Assembly (NCBI GenBank): GCA_030267965.1
Contig: BRYA01000634.1
Span: 1 to 64,000, forward strand
Direction: 5' to 3'
Length of the DNA: 64,000 bases
Source of the DNA: Triparma columacea
Taxonomy: Eukaryota > Sar > Bolidophyceae > Parmales > Triparmaceae
Under the pieces are notes generated by a model. That model saw only the letters and a list, made by a program, of their open reading frames with translations, ran no database searches and was not told the origin of the DNA. Every line of letters begins with the position of its first letter. Within the stretch, counting starts at the first letter, position 1. Both the position numbers and the translations under genes were made by a program. Shown here in pieces: positions 21,714-34,600 of the stretch.

Positions 21714-22793
21714 ATGACAGATATTGACGTATCATATACAATACTACACAATAATGTTGCTCTTATACCACTAATTGACTCAACATCAACAACAAATACC
21801 ACAAAAAATGCATCAAATTCGACAGTATCTGCAATCATGCTCGACCATGAGAGTGACTTACACCACTCCCCTGTAACCCTCCTGCAATCCTCATCCGACC
21901 ACTCCAATACATACATTCAAACTGACGATCCGAAAGTATTCAAATCCAGACACGCTGCATCTTCACCCTCCCTGTCTCCCTCTGCCCCTCTGACCTCTGA
22001 CCCCTCTGACCTATCCTCTGCAATGAAGGCAGTTGAGATAAGGGAGTTCGTCGGTGAGGACGGTTCGTTGATAAAAGGCGACGTTGTTGATATAGTCGGG
22101 GAGGGTAACTCTGTCAATGAGAACCTCAAGAGGGGGGGTGGTAAGATAGATGATATATTGAAAAAGGCAGTGGGGGAGATTGCAATGAACCTCGGGCCTC
22201 TACCGGAGCCGAAGAAGGGGGGGGGGGAGTGGACGGACGAGAGGATGGAGGAGCTGATTAGGTTGGAGGAGGAGGAGGAGGAGAGAATTAGGAATGGGGG
22301 TGGGGTCATAGCCAAGGCGGCCAAGGGTCCAAAGTATAAAGGTTTGAAGGGAGGTTTCTTCAACAAGAAGAAAAAATCTACCAAGAAACCGTCCCCTGCC
22401 TCAAACCCTGCCCCAACCCCGTCTCCCCCGTCTCCCCCGTCTCCCCCTCAACGTCGGAAGTCCCGTGTTAGAATTGACGAGTCCCAAAACACGGTCGAGA
22501 CAATAGAGTCGTCGAACCTAGGCATAAAACCACCTCCCCTGTCCACCTCGTCCATGACAAGGAGGAAGCTCGGCCCGGCCGCCGGGCGGGGATCGGGGGG
22601 GGCCTTTGCGGCTGGTGACGAGGCAGGCGTCGTGCAGGAGGGACGGAGGAAAAATGTTACAGATGGGGGGGCGTTCTCAGGGATCATTAAGGAGAAGAAT
22701 GTTGAGAAGCCAATTGGCGGAGAGGGGGGCGTTAACAAGCCGAAGCGGATGAGCAAGTTCGCCCGTGATCGCCTCGCACGTGTCGTAAAATAA
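21714..22793 (+). CDS. hypothetical protein with Lys-rich C-terminal half
   Basis: One exon, 359 aa, starting at ATG 21714. The first 100 residues are Ser/Thr/Asp-rich. Then come acidic and Glu-rich helices (WTDERMEELIRLEEEEEERI) and a conserved-looking basic motif (GPKYKGLKGGFFNKKKK), Pro-rich spacers, and the extreme C-terminus KRMSKFARDRLARVVK. That last motif recalls the SRFKAxR-type ends of URI-like proteins, but the match is short and I do not assign a function. The gene converges with the kinesin at 22840, with 46 bp between stops. Confidence 0.7.
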   Translation: MTDIDVSYTILHNNVALIPLIDSTSTTNTTKNASNSTVSAIMLDHESDLHHSPVTLLQSSSDHSNTYIQTDDPKVFKSRHAASSPSLSPSAPLTSDPSDLSSAMKAVEIREFVGEDGSLIKGDVVDIVGEGNSVNENLKRGGGKIDDILKKAVGEIAMNLGPLPEPKKGGGEWTDERMEELIRLEEEEEERIRNGGGVIAKAAKGPKYKGLKGGFFNKKKKSTKKPSPASNPAPTPSPPSPPSPPQRRKSRVRIDESQNTVETIESSNLGIKPPPLSTSSMTRRKLGPAAGRGSGGAFAAGDEAGVVQEGRRKNVTDGGAFSGIIKEKNVEKPIGGEGGVNKPKRMSKFARDRLARVVK

Positions 22794-22839
22794 AAAACTC
22801 TCGATTCTCCCACCCACCTCAACAACACTCCTTTATTAT

Positions 22840-25398
22840 TCACCCCCTCCCCCCCCTATGCTTGATCTCCGGCGCGCTCTGGCTTTCCCTCTTCCCCTTT
22901 TTCTTCCTCCCCTTCTTCCCCTTCCCCTCCTTAACCGTGTCCTCCCACCTCTTCCACTTCTTAGCCCTCAAATCATACCACTGTCTACCCTCCCCTCCCC
23001 CCTCCCCCCCGTCGTCGTATACAACGCAGTGCATCCGACGCCTGTGGTCGTACCCAACCACCGTTGCGGGGTAGTGCAGGTCGTACCTGAAGCTGTAAAC
23101 CCCCACCCTCATCCCTAAATCCGCCATGGTGTAAGTCATGTCGGCGTGGGCGGTGGGGTCGTCGTCCTCGTCGTTAACGAGTGTGCTTGTGCTTATCTGC
23201 ATCGTGGAGGGTAGGGGCTTAGTCCTGTCGACCGAACGGCGACCACGACCAGCACGACGACCGACACCACCGGCCCGAACCATGACAGACTTTCCATCCC
23301 TTGGAGGATGAGCTCCAACGGTAGAGGACTGGACGTTGCTAGTGTTGCTGTTCTCGTCCGCCCGAACACCCTGAATCAAAGGGCCCGTGTTATGCATCAT
23401 CGGCTTATCCAAACCCCCCGGACGTGCCATTGCTTTCCCTGCCAATTTTCCCTTCCCCGTTCCCCCCTTATTGGTGGTGATCGGGCTCGGGCTCCGTCCT
23501 TTCTTCCCTGGGCTCGTAATCTTCATCTCGATGACCCCCAGAACGATCTCTTTATTCTCCCTATCCCCCCCCCCAACATCCACGCCGCTCTCTTCCTCGA
23601 ACGCCTCCTCCGTGTAGCTATCATCTTCTTCAGCCCCCCCCTCCTCCCCCCCGAACATGCTGTCGTCGTCGTCCCCCCCCCCGCCGGCCTCCATCTCCCT
23701 TAGCTGCCTCTCCAGCTCTTCCCTCTCCTTCCTGATTCTCTCCTTGTCGATTTTGGCCTTCATGTGTTCCTCCTCAACCTTGACGAGCTCCTTCTCCATC
23801 TTCCCCACCTTGCCCCTTTTCCCTCCCATGTTCTTCCTCCCAAGTTCCCTCCGAAGCGTAGCCAAGTCCGCGCCCCCTGCCTCGTCTTCGCTTTCGCTCT
23901 GCATTCCGCCTTGCGTCCCGCCCCTGTTTGGGCTCTTCCGACCGGCGCTTCCCATGCCCGTGGAGTAAATATCGTTCATGTTCTTGCTGTTCCCGGGGAG
24001 TCTCTTCTTGACCCTGTACGTGCTCTGCGTGTTTTTCTCCGAGGTTCCTCCCACTGACCCCGCCCCCGTTGTCTTATCGCTTAACCCTTCTCCGCCCTCC
24101 GATCTCTTGAGGGCCAACCTCAAAACCCTGTTCTGCTCGGTGAGCCTGGCGTTCTCCTGCACCAAATCCTCAACTGCCATCCCTGCGTTCCCGATTCCTC
24201 CCCCTCCGCCTCTAGGTATCTTGCTCGGGCTCCCCTCCAGCCCAATTTCTACCCCCGTCCCTCCCATGTACATCTTCAGCAGCGTTCTGAGCCTGGCAAT
24301 CTCGCTCTGCGCCCTGGCGAGCAGGACCTTGTCGTCCACAACCTCGTTCGTCCTCACGTGAAGCATGACCCTTCGCGCCCTGTCCGCGAACTTCAGGGTG
24401 CTCTTCGTCTCCTCCGCCGCGGACTGGCAAGGGCTCACGCAGCAGATGACGCTAGTCCTGGTGTTGCCCCCCAAGCTGTCCTGCAAGAGCCTGGTGAGCT
24501 TGCTGTCCCTGTACGGGACGTGCTTCCTGCTCTTCTCGCCGAGGGCGCTCATCACGTTCCCGAGGGCGCTGAGGCTGCTGTTGATGCTGGTCAACTCTTT
24601 GCTGTGCTCCTTCCCCAACACACTCTTCGTACTCATCTTCTCGCTACCTGCCAAATCAACCAAGCTGAGCTTGGCCCTCTTCAAGACACTGAAGTCCTCC
24701 CCCATGCTCTCAGCTTCGACGCTTAGCTGCAGCACGGCGTGGCTTCTACTGCTGATGTCGTTCATGTCTGTGGCCCTAACCTCCCGAGCCCTCGTCCCAG
24801 CGCTAAGCAGCGTCAAGACGTCCTCGACCCCCGTAACCCTGTACTCTGAAAGGCCGCTGACAAAGACCTCGGCCTTCTTCGTCTTGCTGTTCTTGTGCTC
24901 CCGGATGTTTAAATTCCCGCTCTCAGCCCCGGAGAGCAAGTCCTGGAGCTTCTCGTTGTAAATCTGTAGGAAGCTGCAGTGAACCTGGAACCGCGACTCT
25001 TCCCCACCCTTCTGCTGCTCGGTCTTGTTCCTGTGGAGGTCCTCGAAGAGCCTCCTCACCGCCCTCACCGTTATCCCGTCAAAGTTCCCCGGGGAGCTCC
25101 CCAGCATCGTGTGGGTCTTCCCCGCCCCAGTCTGGCCGTAAGTGAATATACAGCCGTTTATGCCCTCAGCCACGCCAACGATCGTCCCCTTGATTGCCTC
25201 GAATACATCCTCCTGCCCCGCCTCCTGTCCCAAGACTGCCCCATAGGCACACTCTATGTTAGCCTTGCCATCAGCAGTCTCAAGGCTCAGGGTGTTGTCC
25301 CGGATCTGGTGGCACACTGTAGAGTCTCCAATAGCACTTTCCGCCGCGGAAGGGGGGCGGATACGGATCGTTACCTGAATGGCCTCTGCTTTGGGCAT
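22840..25398 (-). CDS. kinesin (N-terminal motor) with C-terminal Tudor-like module
   Basis: One exon, 852 aa, ATG at 25398. The motor domain occupies about 1-360: P-loop GQTGAGKTHT (88-97), switch I NDISSRSH, switch II DLAGSE, and the microtubule-binding region HVPYRDSKLTRLLQDSLGG. A neck/coil follows (KVLLARAQSEIARLRTLLK), then a Gly/Ser-rich tail with a charged coiled coil (about 520-570). The last 100 residues contain a Tudor-like stretch (LGMRVGVYSFRYDLHYPATV, then VVYDDGG) and a very basic end. An N-terminal motor usually means plus-end movement along microtubules. I could not place it in a named kinesin family. It is divergent from the coiled-coil gene at 25667. Confidence 0.9.
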   Translation of the reverse strand: MPKAEAIQVTIRIRPPSAAESAIGDSTVCHQIRDNTLSLETADGKANIECAYGAVLGQEAGQEDVFEAIKGTIVGVAEGINGCIFTYGQTGAGKTHTMLGSSPGNFDGITVRAVRRLFEDLHRNKTEQQKGGEESRFQVHCSFLQIYNEKLQDLLSGAESGNLNIREHKNSKTKKAEVFVSGLSEYRVTGVEDVLTLLSAGTRAREVRATDMNDISSRSHAVLQLSVEAESMGEDFSVLKRAKLSLVDLAGSEKMSTKSVLGKEHSKELTSINSSLSALGNVMSALGEKSRKHVPYRDSKLTRLLQDSLGGNTRTSVICCVSPCQSAAEETKSTLKFADRARRVMLHVRTNEVVDDKVLLARAQSEIARLRTLLKMYMGGTGVEIGLEGSPSKIPRGGGGGIGNAGMAVEDLVQENARLTEQNRVLRLALKRSEGGEGLSDKTTGAGSVGGTSEKNTQSTYRVKKRLPGNSKNMNDIYSTGMGSAGRKSPNRGGTQGGMQSESEDEAGGADLATLRRELGRKNMGGKRGKVGKMEKELVKVEEEHMKAKIDKERIRKEREELERQLREMEAGGGGDDDDSMFGGEEGGAEEDDSYTEEAFEEESGVDVGGGDRENKEIVLGVIEMKITSPGKKGRSPSPITTNKGGTGKGKLAGKAMARPGGLDKPMMHNTGPLIQGVRADENSNTSNVQSSTVGAHPPRDGKSVMVRAGGVGRRAGRGRRSVDRTKPLPSTMQISTSTLVNDEDDDPTAHADMTYTMADLGMRVGVYSFRYDLHYPATVVGYDHRRRMHCVVYDDGGEGGGEGRQWYDLRAKKWKRWEDTVKEGKGKKGRKKKGKRESQSAPEIKHRGGRG

Positions 25399-25666
25399 CT
25401 TGGTCTAACACTCGGGAGAGAGTAAGGTTGCAAGAGATTTTAAAATGGCCTCTTCACCTCAGATTAAATAATCCCGCTGATAAAATAGATTTTTGCTATT
25501 ATATACCTCCGGGGGTTGAGGTTTATGTGGTTGTTCTCCGCAACCTTTGTCAAAAATTCAAAAATTGATCTCCTCTTCCTCATCTCTTTCAAGCTTTCCT
25601 TGGGCTCCCCTGCCTTGGAGGTCATTCAAATTAGGGGCACTGTAGGGGCTCTTTACCACCCTTACT

Positions 25667-28600
25667 ATGTCTTTCAACGCGCCGGGGTCACTCCCCGGCT
25701 CGTCGAATACCTCATCAACCTCTTCTTCCTTCATCCAGTCGACCCCCACTGCACTTAGCTATCCCTCTGTTTCGCTGAACAACTTTTATTCCAGCACAGT
25801 GATCCTCTCCTCGATGCTTGCTACTCCTACTGAAGTCACGGTGTCTGGTCCGACTGGGGGGCGTCGTCAGTACGAGATTACGCCGACAAAGCTGACTATT
25901 CCATCATACAAACACACTAATCAGGCGCTCCCCTCGGGATCCTCCCCCCAGGGAGTCCCTGTGACGGTCAAGGTCAGGGTTGCGTCCTTGTCTAGTGCTG
26001 ATATTAGGGCAGGAGGGGAGCGGGTGGGTGGGGGTATCAAGGATTACGTCACTGTGAAGGGAGACTACTTTGAGCACAGGATCCCGGTGATCATTCACTT
26101 GAAGCAGCCTCCATCTTCCCCCTCATCGTCCCGCCCCGTGAATGTCTCCGACGCTGCTACTTCGGCCATGGTAGAGCAGCTCCAAAAGCGCGTCGAGGCC
26201 CTCTCCGCGCAGAACTCTTCCCTACAGTCAACTCTCTCCAAGCAGACGAGTGAGAATGAGCACCTCCGCAGCCTGCTCGATGCCGTCGAGGCGGACCGCG
26301 GCAGGGTCCGGCAGCTGATAGACGACGAGATTAGGAGGGAAAGGGAGAGCTTCGAGGAGCGCAGCAGCAAGGTGCTCGTCATCCTCAAGAGGAGGGACGA
26401 CACTATTGCAAACCTGAATTCCCAGGTGGAATCCCTCATATCTGAGCAAGCAAGCTACAAGTCGAATAACGATTCGGTTCAGCAGAGGCTCAACGAGGAG
26501 ATTGATCGACTCCAGGAGAGGGTTATCCAGCTAAGCAAGGACGGAAGGGCTGCCGAGATTAGGCAGCTGGAGATGATTCAAGGTGGAGGAGGTATCGATG
26601 CGAGCGAGATTAGGGTCAACGACAGTCAGGTTGAGGACGAGTACAGGTGCGAATGAATTGACGAAATCATGGCACGCAGGACAAGCGACAACGTTATCTG
26701 CTAACCCTAACCCATTTCGCGTCTGACTTCGCTCCCCCTCGTCGCAGGCGCAAAATCGAACAGCAGAACGAACAGCTCGAGGTCCTCCTCACTGAGGTCA
26801 ACACCCTCCGTGCTGAATCTTCTTCTTCTCTCAAAAACGACTCGGACACTGTGAAGCAACTGAAGGCTGAGAACGACAAGCTGAGGGAGGTGAGAATGGA
26901 CAAGAATACGATACTCTGCAAAGGAACCTTTAGCTAACTTCGTTTTCCCCTCCCCCCCCTCCCTAATCCCCCCTCGCTACTCCCGCAGTCCAAGAGAACC
27001 TTGCAGGACGAGAAGTCGATCCTGCAGAAAGCCTTCAATGACCAGCGTCTCGTTATGGACAACCTAAAGCAGTCCTACCAGTCCCAGCAGCGCTCGACCG
27101 CGCACCCTCTGAACCCCCCGGCATCGCTCGTTGAGTTCGACCAGACGAGTAAAATCTGCGACCTCGAGGTGAAGAACTCTCAGCTGACCTCGAGCTTGGC
27201 CGAGAAGGAGCACGGCCTCAAGACGATGACGGCCAAGGTATCCAACCTTGAGAAGCTCGTCAGCTCTTCCAGTTACGCCAATGAAGCCGCTAGCAAAAAG
27301 CTTCAGGTGCTCCAGCCGGTTCTCAAGCAGACAGAAATCAAGTACAAGAAGGCGCAGGACAACGTGCGAGACCTCAAGGACAAAGTTTCCAGGTTGGAAG
27401 AACTCAATGAAACGGCCAGGAACACGTGTACAATGACGGAGGCGAGGCTTCAGGAGGCGCTGACCCAAATAGACGATCTAACGTCCTCGGGCAACAAGAA
27501 CTCGGCAATGAACAAGGAAAAGCTGCGCAGATCGGCATCCAAACAGAGCGGCGTGATGGCGTGGTGGATCCATATTGCCAACGAGGCTAAGACGAAGCAC
27601 ATGAAGGACCACGAGTTCCACCCCGCTACACCTCTGACCGAGGCAGAAGCCAACAAGCACCTGGTCCAGCAGGGGGCCATCATTTCGCAGCTCAGACAGG
27701 ACCTTCTCAAGTCCGATATTGTCAATAGAAATACGGTCGATGACATGGAAGAGAGGCTCAAGGCTGCTAATGTGAGAATCGCGACCCTTGAGCAGTCAAT
27801 CAGAATCAAGAGGGATGACGGCGTGACTCGAATGAGGGAACTCGAGTCTTCCTTGAGGGTTGTGTCCGGTCGTTCAGACTTACATGCCACTCTTGCGGCA
27901 TCTAGGCAAGAGCTTGCATCTGAGCGCGTCAAGGAGGTCCATCAGAAGGGTGAGCTTGAGCTTCACGTCGCGCTACTTGAGGAGGAGAGGGGCAGAGTGA
28001 AGGAGCTCAGGGCCAAGGTTGAGAGCCTGCAAGACGAGGTCGACCTGGCAAGGACGGTCAAGACGCTGGAAAGCATCCCGGGGGTAGACCCCATCGCTGT
28101 CATAGAGCAGTTCGCTGGCGTCGCGACGGAGCAAGAGAAGACGATGAACGAGATGAAGAAAGAAATCGACAAATGCAGAGAGAAGAGAGCAGCCAGGAGG
28201 AGGAGACGGCATGGTGGGCATGGCGGTGGGGGTGATGGGGGCGACGACTCGGACAATTCTTACGACTCTGATGCCTCTGATGAATCCGACTACCTTCCCA
28301 TTGGCAGCAGCAATCCCAATCTCAATGCACCACACTCGGTTGACGGGGTGGAGGTCGAGAGGCTCAAGTCACAGGTGGCCTCTCTAGAGACAACACTGAA
28401 AGAATACGAGGATGCCATCGTCTCAGAAAAGGAGAGGTCTCTGAAGCAGGCGAAGGACGCTGAGCAGCTTCTCGGCGAGGTGAGGGAGGCAAACAGGAGG
28501 CAGGTCGGGAAGCTCGAAAGGAAGCTTGCCACGGCTACCTCAGAGCTGAAGACGCTGAGGTCTGAGCTATCTGAGCTTAGGTCGTCCCAGCAGGAGGTCG

Positions 28601-31600
28601 ACGAGCACGTGAGGACAGTGAACTTCGAGCTCGAGAAGACAAAGCAGGAACTTGATGTTCAAAAGAAACTCGTCAGGGTCGACGAGAAGTTCAAGGGGAC
28701 AGAAAGTGGAGGCTCCGCTCCCGAGGTCAACACGGAGCTCAACAGACTGCAGTCACTCCTCGACGAGAGGACTAGCCAGTGCGCGGTCTTGATGCAGACG
28801 GTGGAAAGTCTTCAGAACTCGCTCGGGGTTATTGAGGACGGTGACGGGGACATGGACCACTCTATTGACGGGGACTCTCTCGACTCTTCCGCGATTACCG
28901 GCCACAGCTCCAGGAACATGACCCTTGCCCACCGCAACCTTGCCAAACGTGTCATCTCGCTGACGGCCGAACTTTCCTCCGCCACTGCTGTTGCTTCGAT
29001 GATGGAGCGCAGGGCGGAACAGATGGGCCTAGAAATCAAGCAGCGCAATGAGATCTGCAACTATCTCGAAGCAAAGCTCGCCGTCTTTACTGAGGAAAAT
29101 GAGAAACACAATACAAGGGCCCGGGTAATAGCTGAGGAGCAGAGCAAAATGATGGCTACCTTCAACAGGGAGATGAGCAATTTAAGCAACGACAGCGGAG
29201 CCTTGAGGAGGGCATTGCACGAGTCTGAGCTCAAGGTGCGAGACGCAGACGTCGAAACGTCCGCTCTATCTGCCGACGTAGTCGTCCTTGAAGAAATCGT
29301 CTACAACCTCAGGAAGAAGTTGAAGGAGGAGGTCGAATCTAAGGAGTACGGAGATGCTGGCGAGAGAACGTCGGCTCCAGGAAACTTGGACGAGATGAAG
29401 AAGAGTTTGGACATTGAGGATCAAACGAGAGTGGTGTCCGTCGTGGAGCAATTCGTCGATAAGCTCCAGCAGATGCGGTCGTCTACGACTTCGAGGAGAA
29501 CCAAGAGTCAAGACGACCAGATATTCGCCTGGGTTACCGATGTGATCGTAAAGACTGACGATCAGAACTTGAAGACAGCCGCAAGGGCGAGGGACTTGCA
29601 AACGAAGCTCAGAAAGACCCTCGCTGAGAGGGACATCGCCTTGCTGGACAACGAAGAGGCCAAGGCCAAGTTGGCCAGGGTCACGAAAAAGGTTGCGCTT
29701 GTCGAAGAGGCCATGGGGGAGAGGGTAAAGCTCAACATCGCTCAGACTGAGGAAACAATTGCGCTCTCTGATAGGCGCATGGTTGCCCTCCAGAACGATC
29801 TAGTGAGCGTTTCGGAGAGGGATCTCTACATCTGCGCCGAGCACAGGACCCTTACCAAGCAGCTTGACAACTCAAAGAAGGAGAACAAGCAATTGAAAAA
29901 GGAGGCTACATTCTTGAAGAGCGAGCTGAAGCAGGCCAACCATGTCGCAAGGGTCAAGGCGAGCAAGGAGATTGATGAGAAGGTCGGAGAAAGTGAGGAG
30001 AAGCTGAAGCAGTGGGTGGATGCCGAGTTGCCCCTGCTTGTCAACGGAAAGGCAAGTGCTGGGAAAGAATGGAACGACTACAGCAGGTACGACGACGAAG
30101 CTGAGCGGGCTGCTCAAGTGAGTGGGAGTTTGGCGCAGGCCTTAGCAACCAGCAAGGCAGTGCAACACAAGTTGGAGGCTAAGCTGGATGTTGCTTTGGG
30201 CAAGTTTGATGCGGCTAATGGCATCGTCGAGGAGCTAAGGCGTGAGCTTCACGATGTCATGCTTGTGGGAGGTGTTGTGGGAGAGGGCGAGGAGGGTGGA
30301 GAAAGGGGTAGAGTTGGTGGGAATGGCAACGAATCGATGGCGAGGCTGTGGGAGCTTTACTCCCCCACTGGCATACAAACTTCAATTCTGTCGCCCGGCG
30401 TAGGGGAGCCGAACCCAACCTTCCAAAACCTCATGGCGGAAGTCGACTCCTTGAGAGTGCAGGTGAAGCGCGCTGAGGGGGCCAGCGGAGTTGCTGAGCA
30501 GGAGCAGGCAAGGCTGACGGCGTGGTTGCAGGAAGCGAGGGGAGACGCCGCAAACGCCCAGGAGCAACTGGGGAAGCGAACCAATGCGATCAGGACGGAG
30601 CTGGAGAGGAGGCATGCCAAGGAGATTACTGCCATGCAGCAGCATAGTTCTCAGCAGCATGCGGCACAGGTGCACGCTCTCGGACAGCTGAGGGCCGAGC
30701 TCTTGACGAAAGAGACGGCTTTGCAGGAGTGCAAGCTAAGGTTACAGCTGTTTGGGGACAACGGAAAGGATGGCGTGGAGGCAAGGGATATAAATACTGG
30801 AGAGATCAGCTTTCACCCTCCCATCGTCCAGACCAACGCGCTTATGCAAGAGCGCGACTACCTACTGCAGAAGAACGACAGCTTGGTCGAGGAGCTTAAA
30901 ACGTGTTCTGCGGAGAAGGTTGACTTAGAAAATGAATGTGAGAGATTGGTTGGAGAGAAGGCTAGCATCAAGGCCGAGACGGAACACATGGGCGAGGAAT
31001 TGAGCATCCATCGAAGTGCGCTAAGGGCGCTGGAGGAGAGTGTGAGTGCAGCCGTTGTTGGGGAGATTGGTGGAAACGGGGAGATCAGCGTTGAGACCTT
31101 GGGCAGGAGCTTAGCGAGCGCCAAATTGGCCGAGGCGCAAGCGATTCAGAGGTTACAAATAGCAGCGCAGAACGAAGTGCGGCTGCGATTCAAGGTGGAG
31201 GAAGGAGAACGCAGCATCAGGGAGCTGAAGAGGTTGGCAAAGGGCGAGGGATATGGCGAAGGGGTGGAGGAGGGCAGTAATGCAGGGGAGAGGAAGACCC
31301 CAGCAACCGATGCCGCAGAGGAGGGCATGTCGCCTTGGATGACCGAGAGCGTGGCGAAACTGAGGCAAAGGGTGAGCACGCAAGCCAGTGCAATCGCTTA
31401 CTTGGAGCTTAGGGTCGCCCAGATGGTGGGAGAGATCGGAGGGCCCGGAGACAGCGGGATTCAGAACCTGAGGCGAGAGCTTGCTGAGCACAGGGAGGGG
31501 AAGCTTGCGTTGGAGAGGGAGCTGGAGGAGGTCAAGGAGCAAATGAAGGTTAGGGGGAAGCTGGCGCTGTCTGTGCTTGACGAGAACAGCACGCGAGTTG

Positions 31601-34600
31601 AGGGGGAAGCCGAATTGAACAGAATGAGGCAGGACGAGCAGAGAAGGTTGGTGGAAATGGAAAGGATGGAACAAGATGTGGAGCTGATGCAGGAGAAGAC
31701 TAAGGAGGAAGAGGACATGAGGATGAGCATTCAGGAGCGACTGCAGGCCAAAGAGGATGAAGTCGTCAGTATGAAGGAGCTCCTGAACCGCATGAGGAGT
31801 GAGCAGAGAAAGATGTTCGCTGAGTACAAAGAGCAAGGGGAAAAGTTGCTTGAGCTCGGCGGGGGAAAGGGGAGGTACTTTGGAGACGGAGGGAAGATTG
31901 ACCTCGGAATGTTGAAGGAGAGGCCTTTGTTCTCGGTTGCTGACAAGCTGTTTTCCGAGCTTTCTGGCTGGGCAGAAAAATTAGGCCAGGGAAGCAGCGG
32001 AAGCGAGATGGTATGGGAGGATGTTTGGGAGCTCACTCAATTAGCCAGTGAGGTGAGGGAGCTCGCGGGGGTTGCTGAGAACCTCCCTACAAACCTCATG
32101 GGAGGAATGGAGGCGCTCAAAACAAAGATTGGGGATTTGGCGGTTGAAGTTGAGCAGAGGGAGGAGAGAGTCGTAGAGATTGCCGACAATGCCGTCACCG
32201 AGATGAGCGTGGAGGCCATCCAAAAGTTGAGGGCACAGGTGATGTTGCTGAAGAAGAGGGCCGAGGAGGGAGAGCTTTACAGGAAGGAGCTGGCGGCAGA
32301 GAATGATGCTCTGAGAGTGGGCGTTGGGAAGCACCAGGAGGAGATTGGGGGGTTGAGGAAGCAGATGATGAAGGTCAAGGTGGCGGGAGAGGAAGAAGTT
32401 GCGGGGTTGAGGAAAGAGCTTGTGGCTCTCAAAAAGAGCAGCTGGGAGCAGACTCAGAGCCTGAGGGAGAAGTATGGAAAGACGATCAAGGAGATGGAGG
32501 ACGCTTCCGAGAGGCAGAGCGCCATGGCGTCTGAAGAAGTTCACCGGCTGGAGGCCATGCTGGCTGAAGCTGAGGGGGAGAAAAGGGTGAGAGATGCGGC
32601 CTTTGGGGTTCCAGTGAGGATGGAGGGGATAAAGACGGCACGGGGGGGAGACTTTGGCGATGGGGGTGAGAGGGTGCAGAAGCTTCAGGGCTTGTTGGAC
32701 AAGGCCGCGGAGGAGGCAGAGGAGAGCGCCAGGAGGCTCAAGGAAATGGAGAAGGAACTAAACGGGGCATCAAAGTCCCACGATGAACAGGTCGCCGTGT
32801 TGAGGGAGCAGTTCGGCAAGTACCGCGAGGCGCAGGGTAAGCTTGTCGCCGGATTGAATTCTCAAATCAAGAGCTTGAAGAGTGCCAGCGGTAGCCCGGG
32901 GAGGGGAGGCGGGGGGGCATTCAGTAGAACTGCCGCCAGGATTAGAAGGGATAAGAGGGACAAGCAGGGTGGGGAGGACGACAAGAGGGGAGAGATCGAG
33001 GAGCTCATGGCTGCTCTCGAGGGGGCCGAGGTTCAGAAGAACGGGTTGGAAGTGCGCTTGAAGAGGCTGCAAGTAGAGTACAAGTCCAAGTTGGAGGAGG
33101 TAAGGGTGGAGTGAAGGGTGAAACGAGGAACGAGGAACGAAATGAAGAGATTTCAGCGGTGACACTGCCCTCGTCCATAATCCTAACCTCTTTTCGCCAT
33201 TTGATTCGCTCGTCACAGGTTGAGGCCGCCAAGAAGAGCGCGTTCGAGATCACGAGCGAACCAAACCAGCTAGTCGCCAGCAGTTTGGTGGAAAGGGCAA
33301 TATTGGAGACGAGGTGTGACGTGCTTCAGGCAGAAATGAGGGCAATCTTGGGCGACTTAGGTGCAGAGAAGGATGTATCTGCGAACTTGAGGAGGGAATT
33401 GGCGGCTGCCGTCCTGCAGACTGCCACGGTCCGGTCTGAAAAGGCGACGAGCCAGCCCAAGGTGCAGGGGGTTTTGAAGCAGCTGGCCGACTACAAGAGG
33501 AAGGCCAAGATGGAGATCTCGAATTTGACAACTCAGCTGGAGAAGATGAGGACAGCGAGTCGGGATTCTGGTGATGCCGGCGCCCTCAAGAAGAAGATCG
33601 AGCAGTACTCGAGCGCACTGGGATTAGCGAGGGAGGATTTGTCGAGGAAGAACAAGATTGTAATGAATTTGAGGAACAGCAGGGCGGCTGATGAGAAGGC
33701 CGTGGCGCAATGGAAGGCCGCTGTGGAGGACATGGAGGAGAAACTGGGGAAGGCTAAGGGAGAGCTGAGCAGGAAGGTGGGCTTGATTGAGGAACTCAAG
33801 AGGAAGGTGGCGAGGTTGGAGGAGGGGGGGGGGGGGGGGAGTGAGAATGTTGGTGGGGTTGGGAACGAAAGTGGTGGTGAGGGAGGAGGAGGATGGGACG
33901 ACGATAAGATTCGATCGGTCACCTTGGAGAGGACGAGGATTAGGCAGCAGGTGAGCTTACTGAGGAGCAAGGTTCAGCAGCAGCAGGAGGAGATCGACAG
34001 ACTGTCCAAGGAGAAGGGCAAGGTTCAGGGTCTTGAGGGCAAGATTAACTTGCTCAAGGCGAGCATCGTCAGGAAAGACAGCCTACTGTCTGCCCTCAAG
34101 AACCAGATCGACACTACAGAGAAGGAGTTCCTGCTGTATAAGAAGAGCGCGGACGCCAGTTACGGAGCTTTGGAGAAGAAGAACAAGGTCCTGGTGCAAA
34201 AGATGAAGGAGGATGGCAAGAAGGAGAAGGAGGAGAAGGAGGAGGAGGCCGAGAGGATTGAGCTGCTGGAGCAGAAGAAGCAGAGCCTCGCGTCCGAACT
34301 GGCCAACATCAAGGGGAGCATGTACCAAATCATGGGGGACTTGTACACGGCAAACGCCAAGGCAAGGGGAAGCCCGGCGCAGGGAGGGGCATTGAAGTCG
34401 CCCGAGAAACTGGACGAGGACAAGCTCGCCGCCATCAGCGACTTACTGGACTTGAGCTCCACAGAGATGCAGGAGATCTTCGAGACGGGCAGGAATGACA
34501 GGAGCAGCCAGGGGGCAGGGGGAGAGGAAGGGGGGGAGGTTGGGGAAGAGGTGGGGAAGTACATGATGGACCTGGAGGAGGCGTTGGATCTTTCAGGTGA

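Noticed and set aside
25516..25758. Plus-strand frame upstream of the coiled-coil gene
   Set aside because: Overlaps the chosen start in another frame and shows nothing recognisable.
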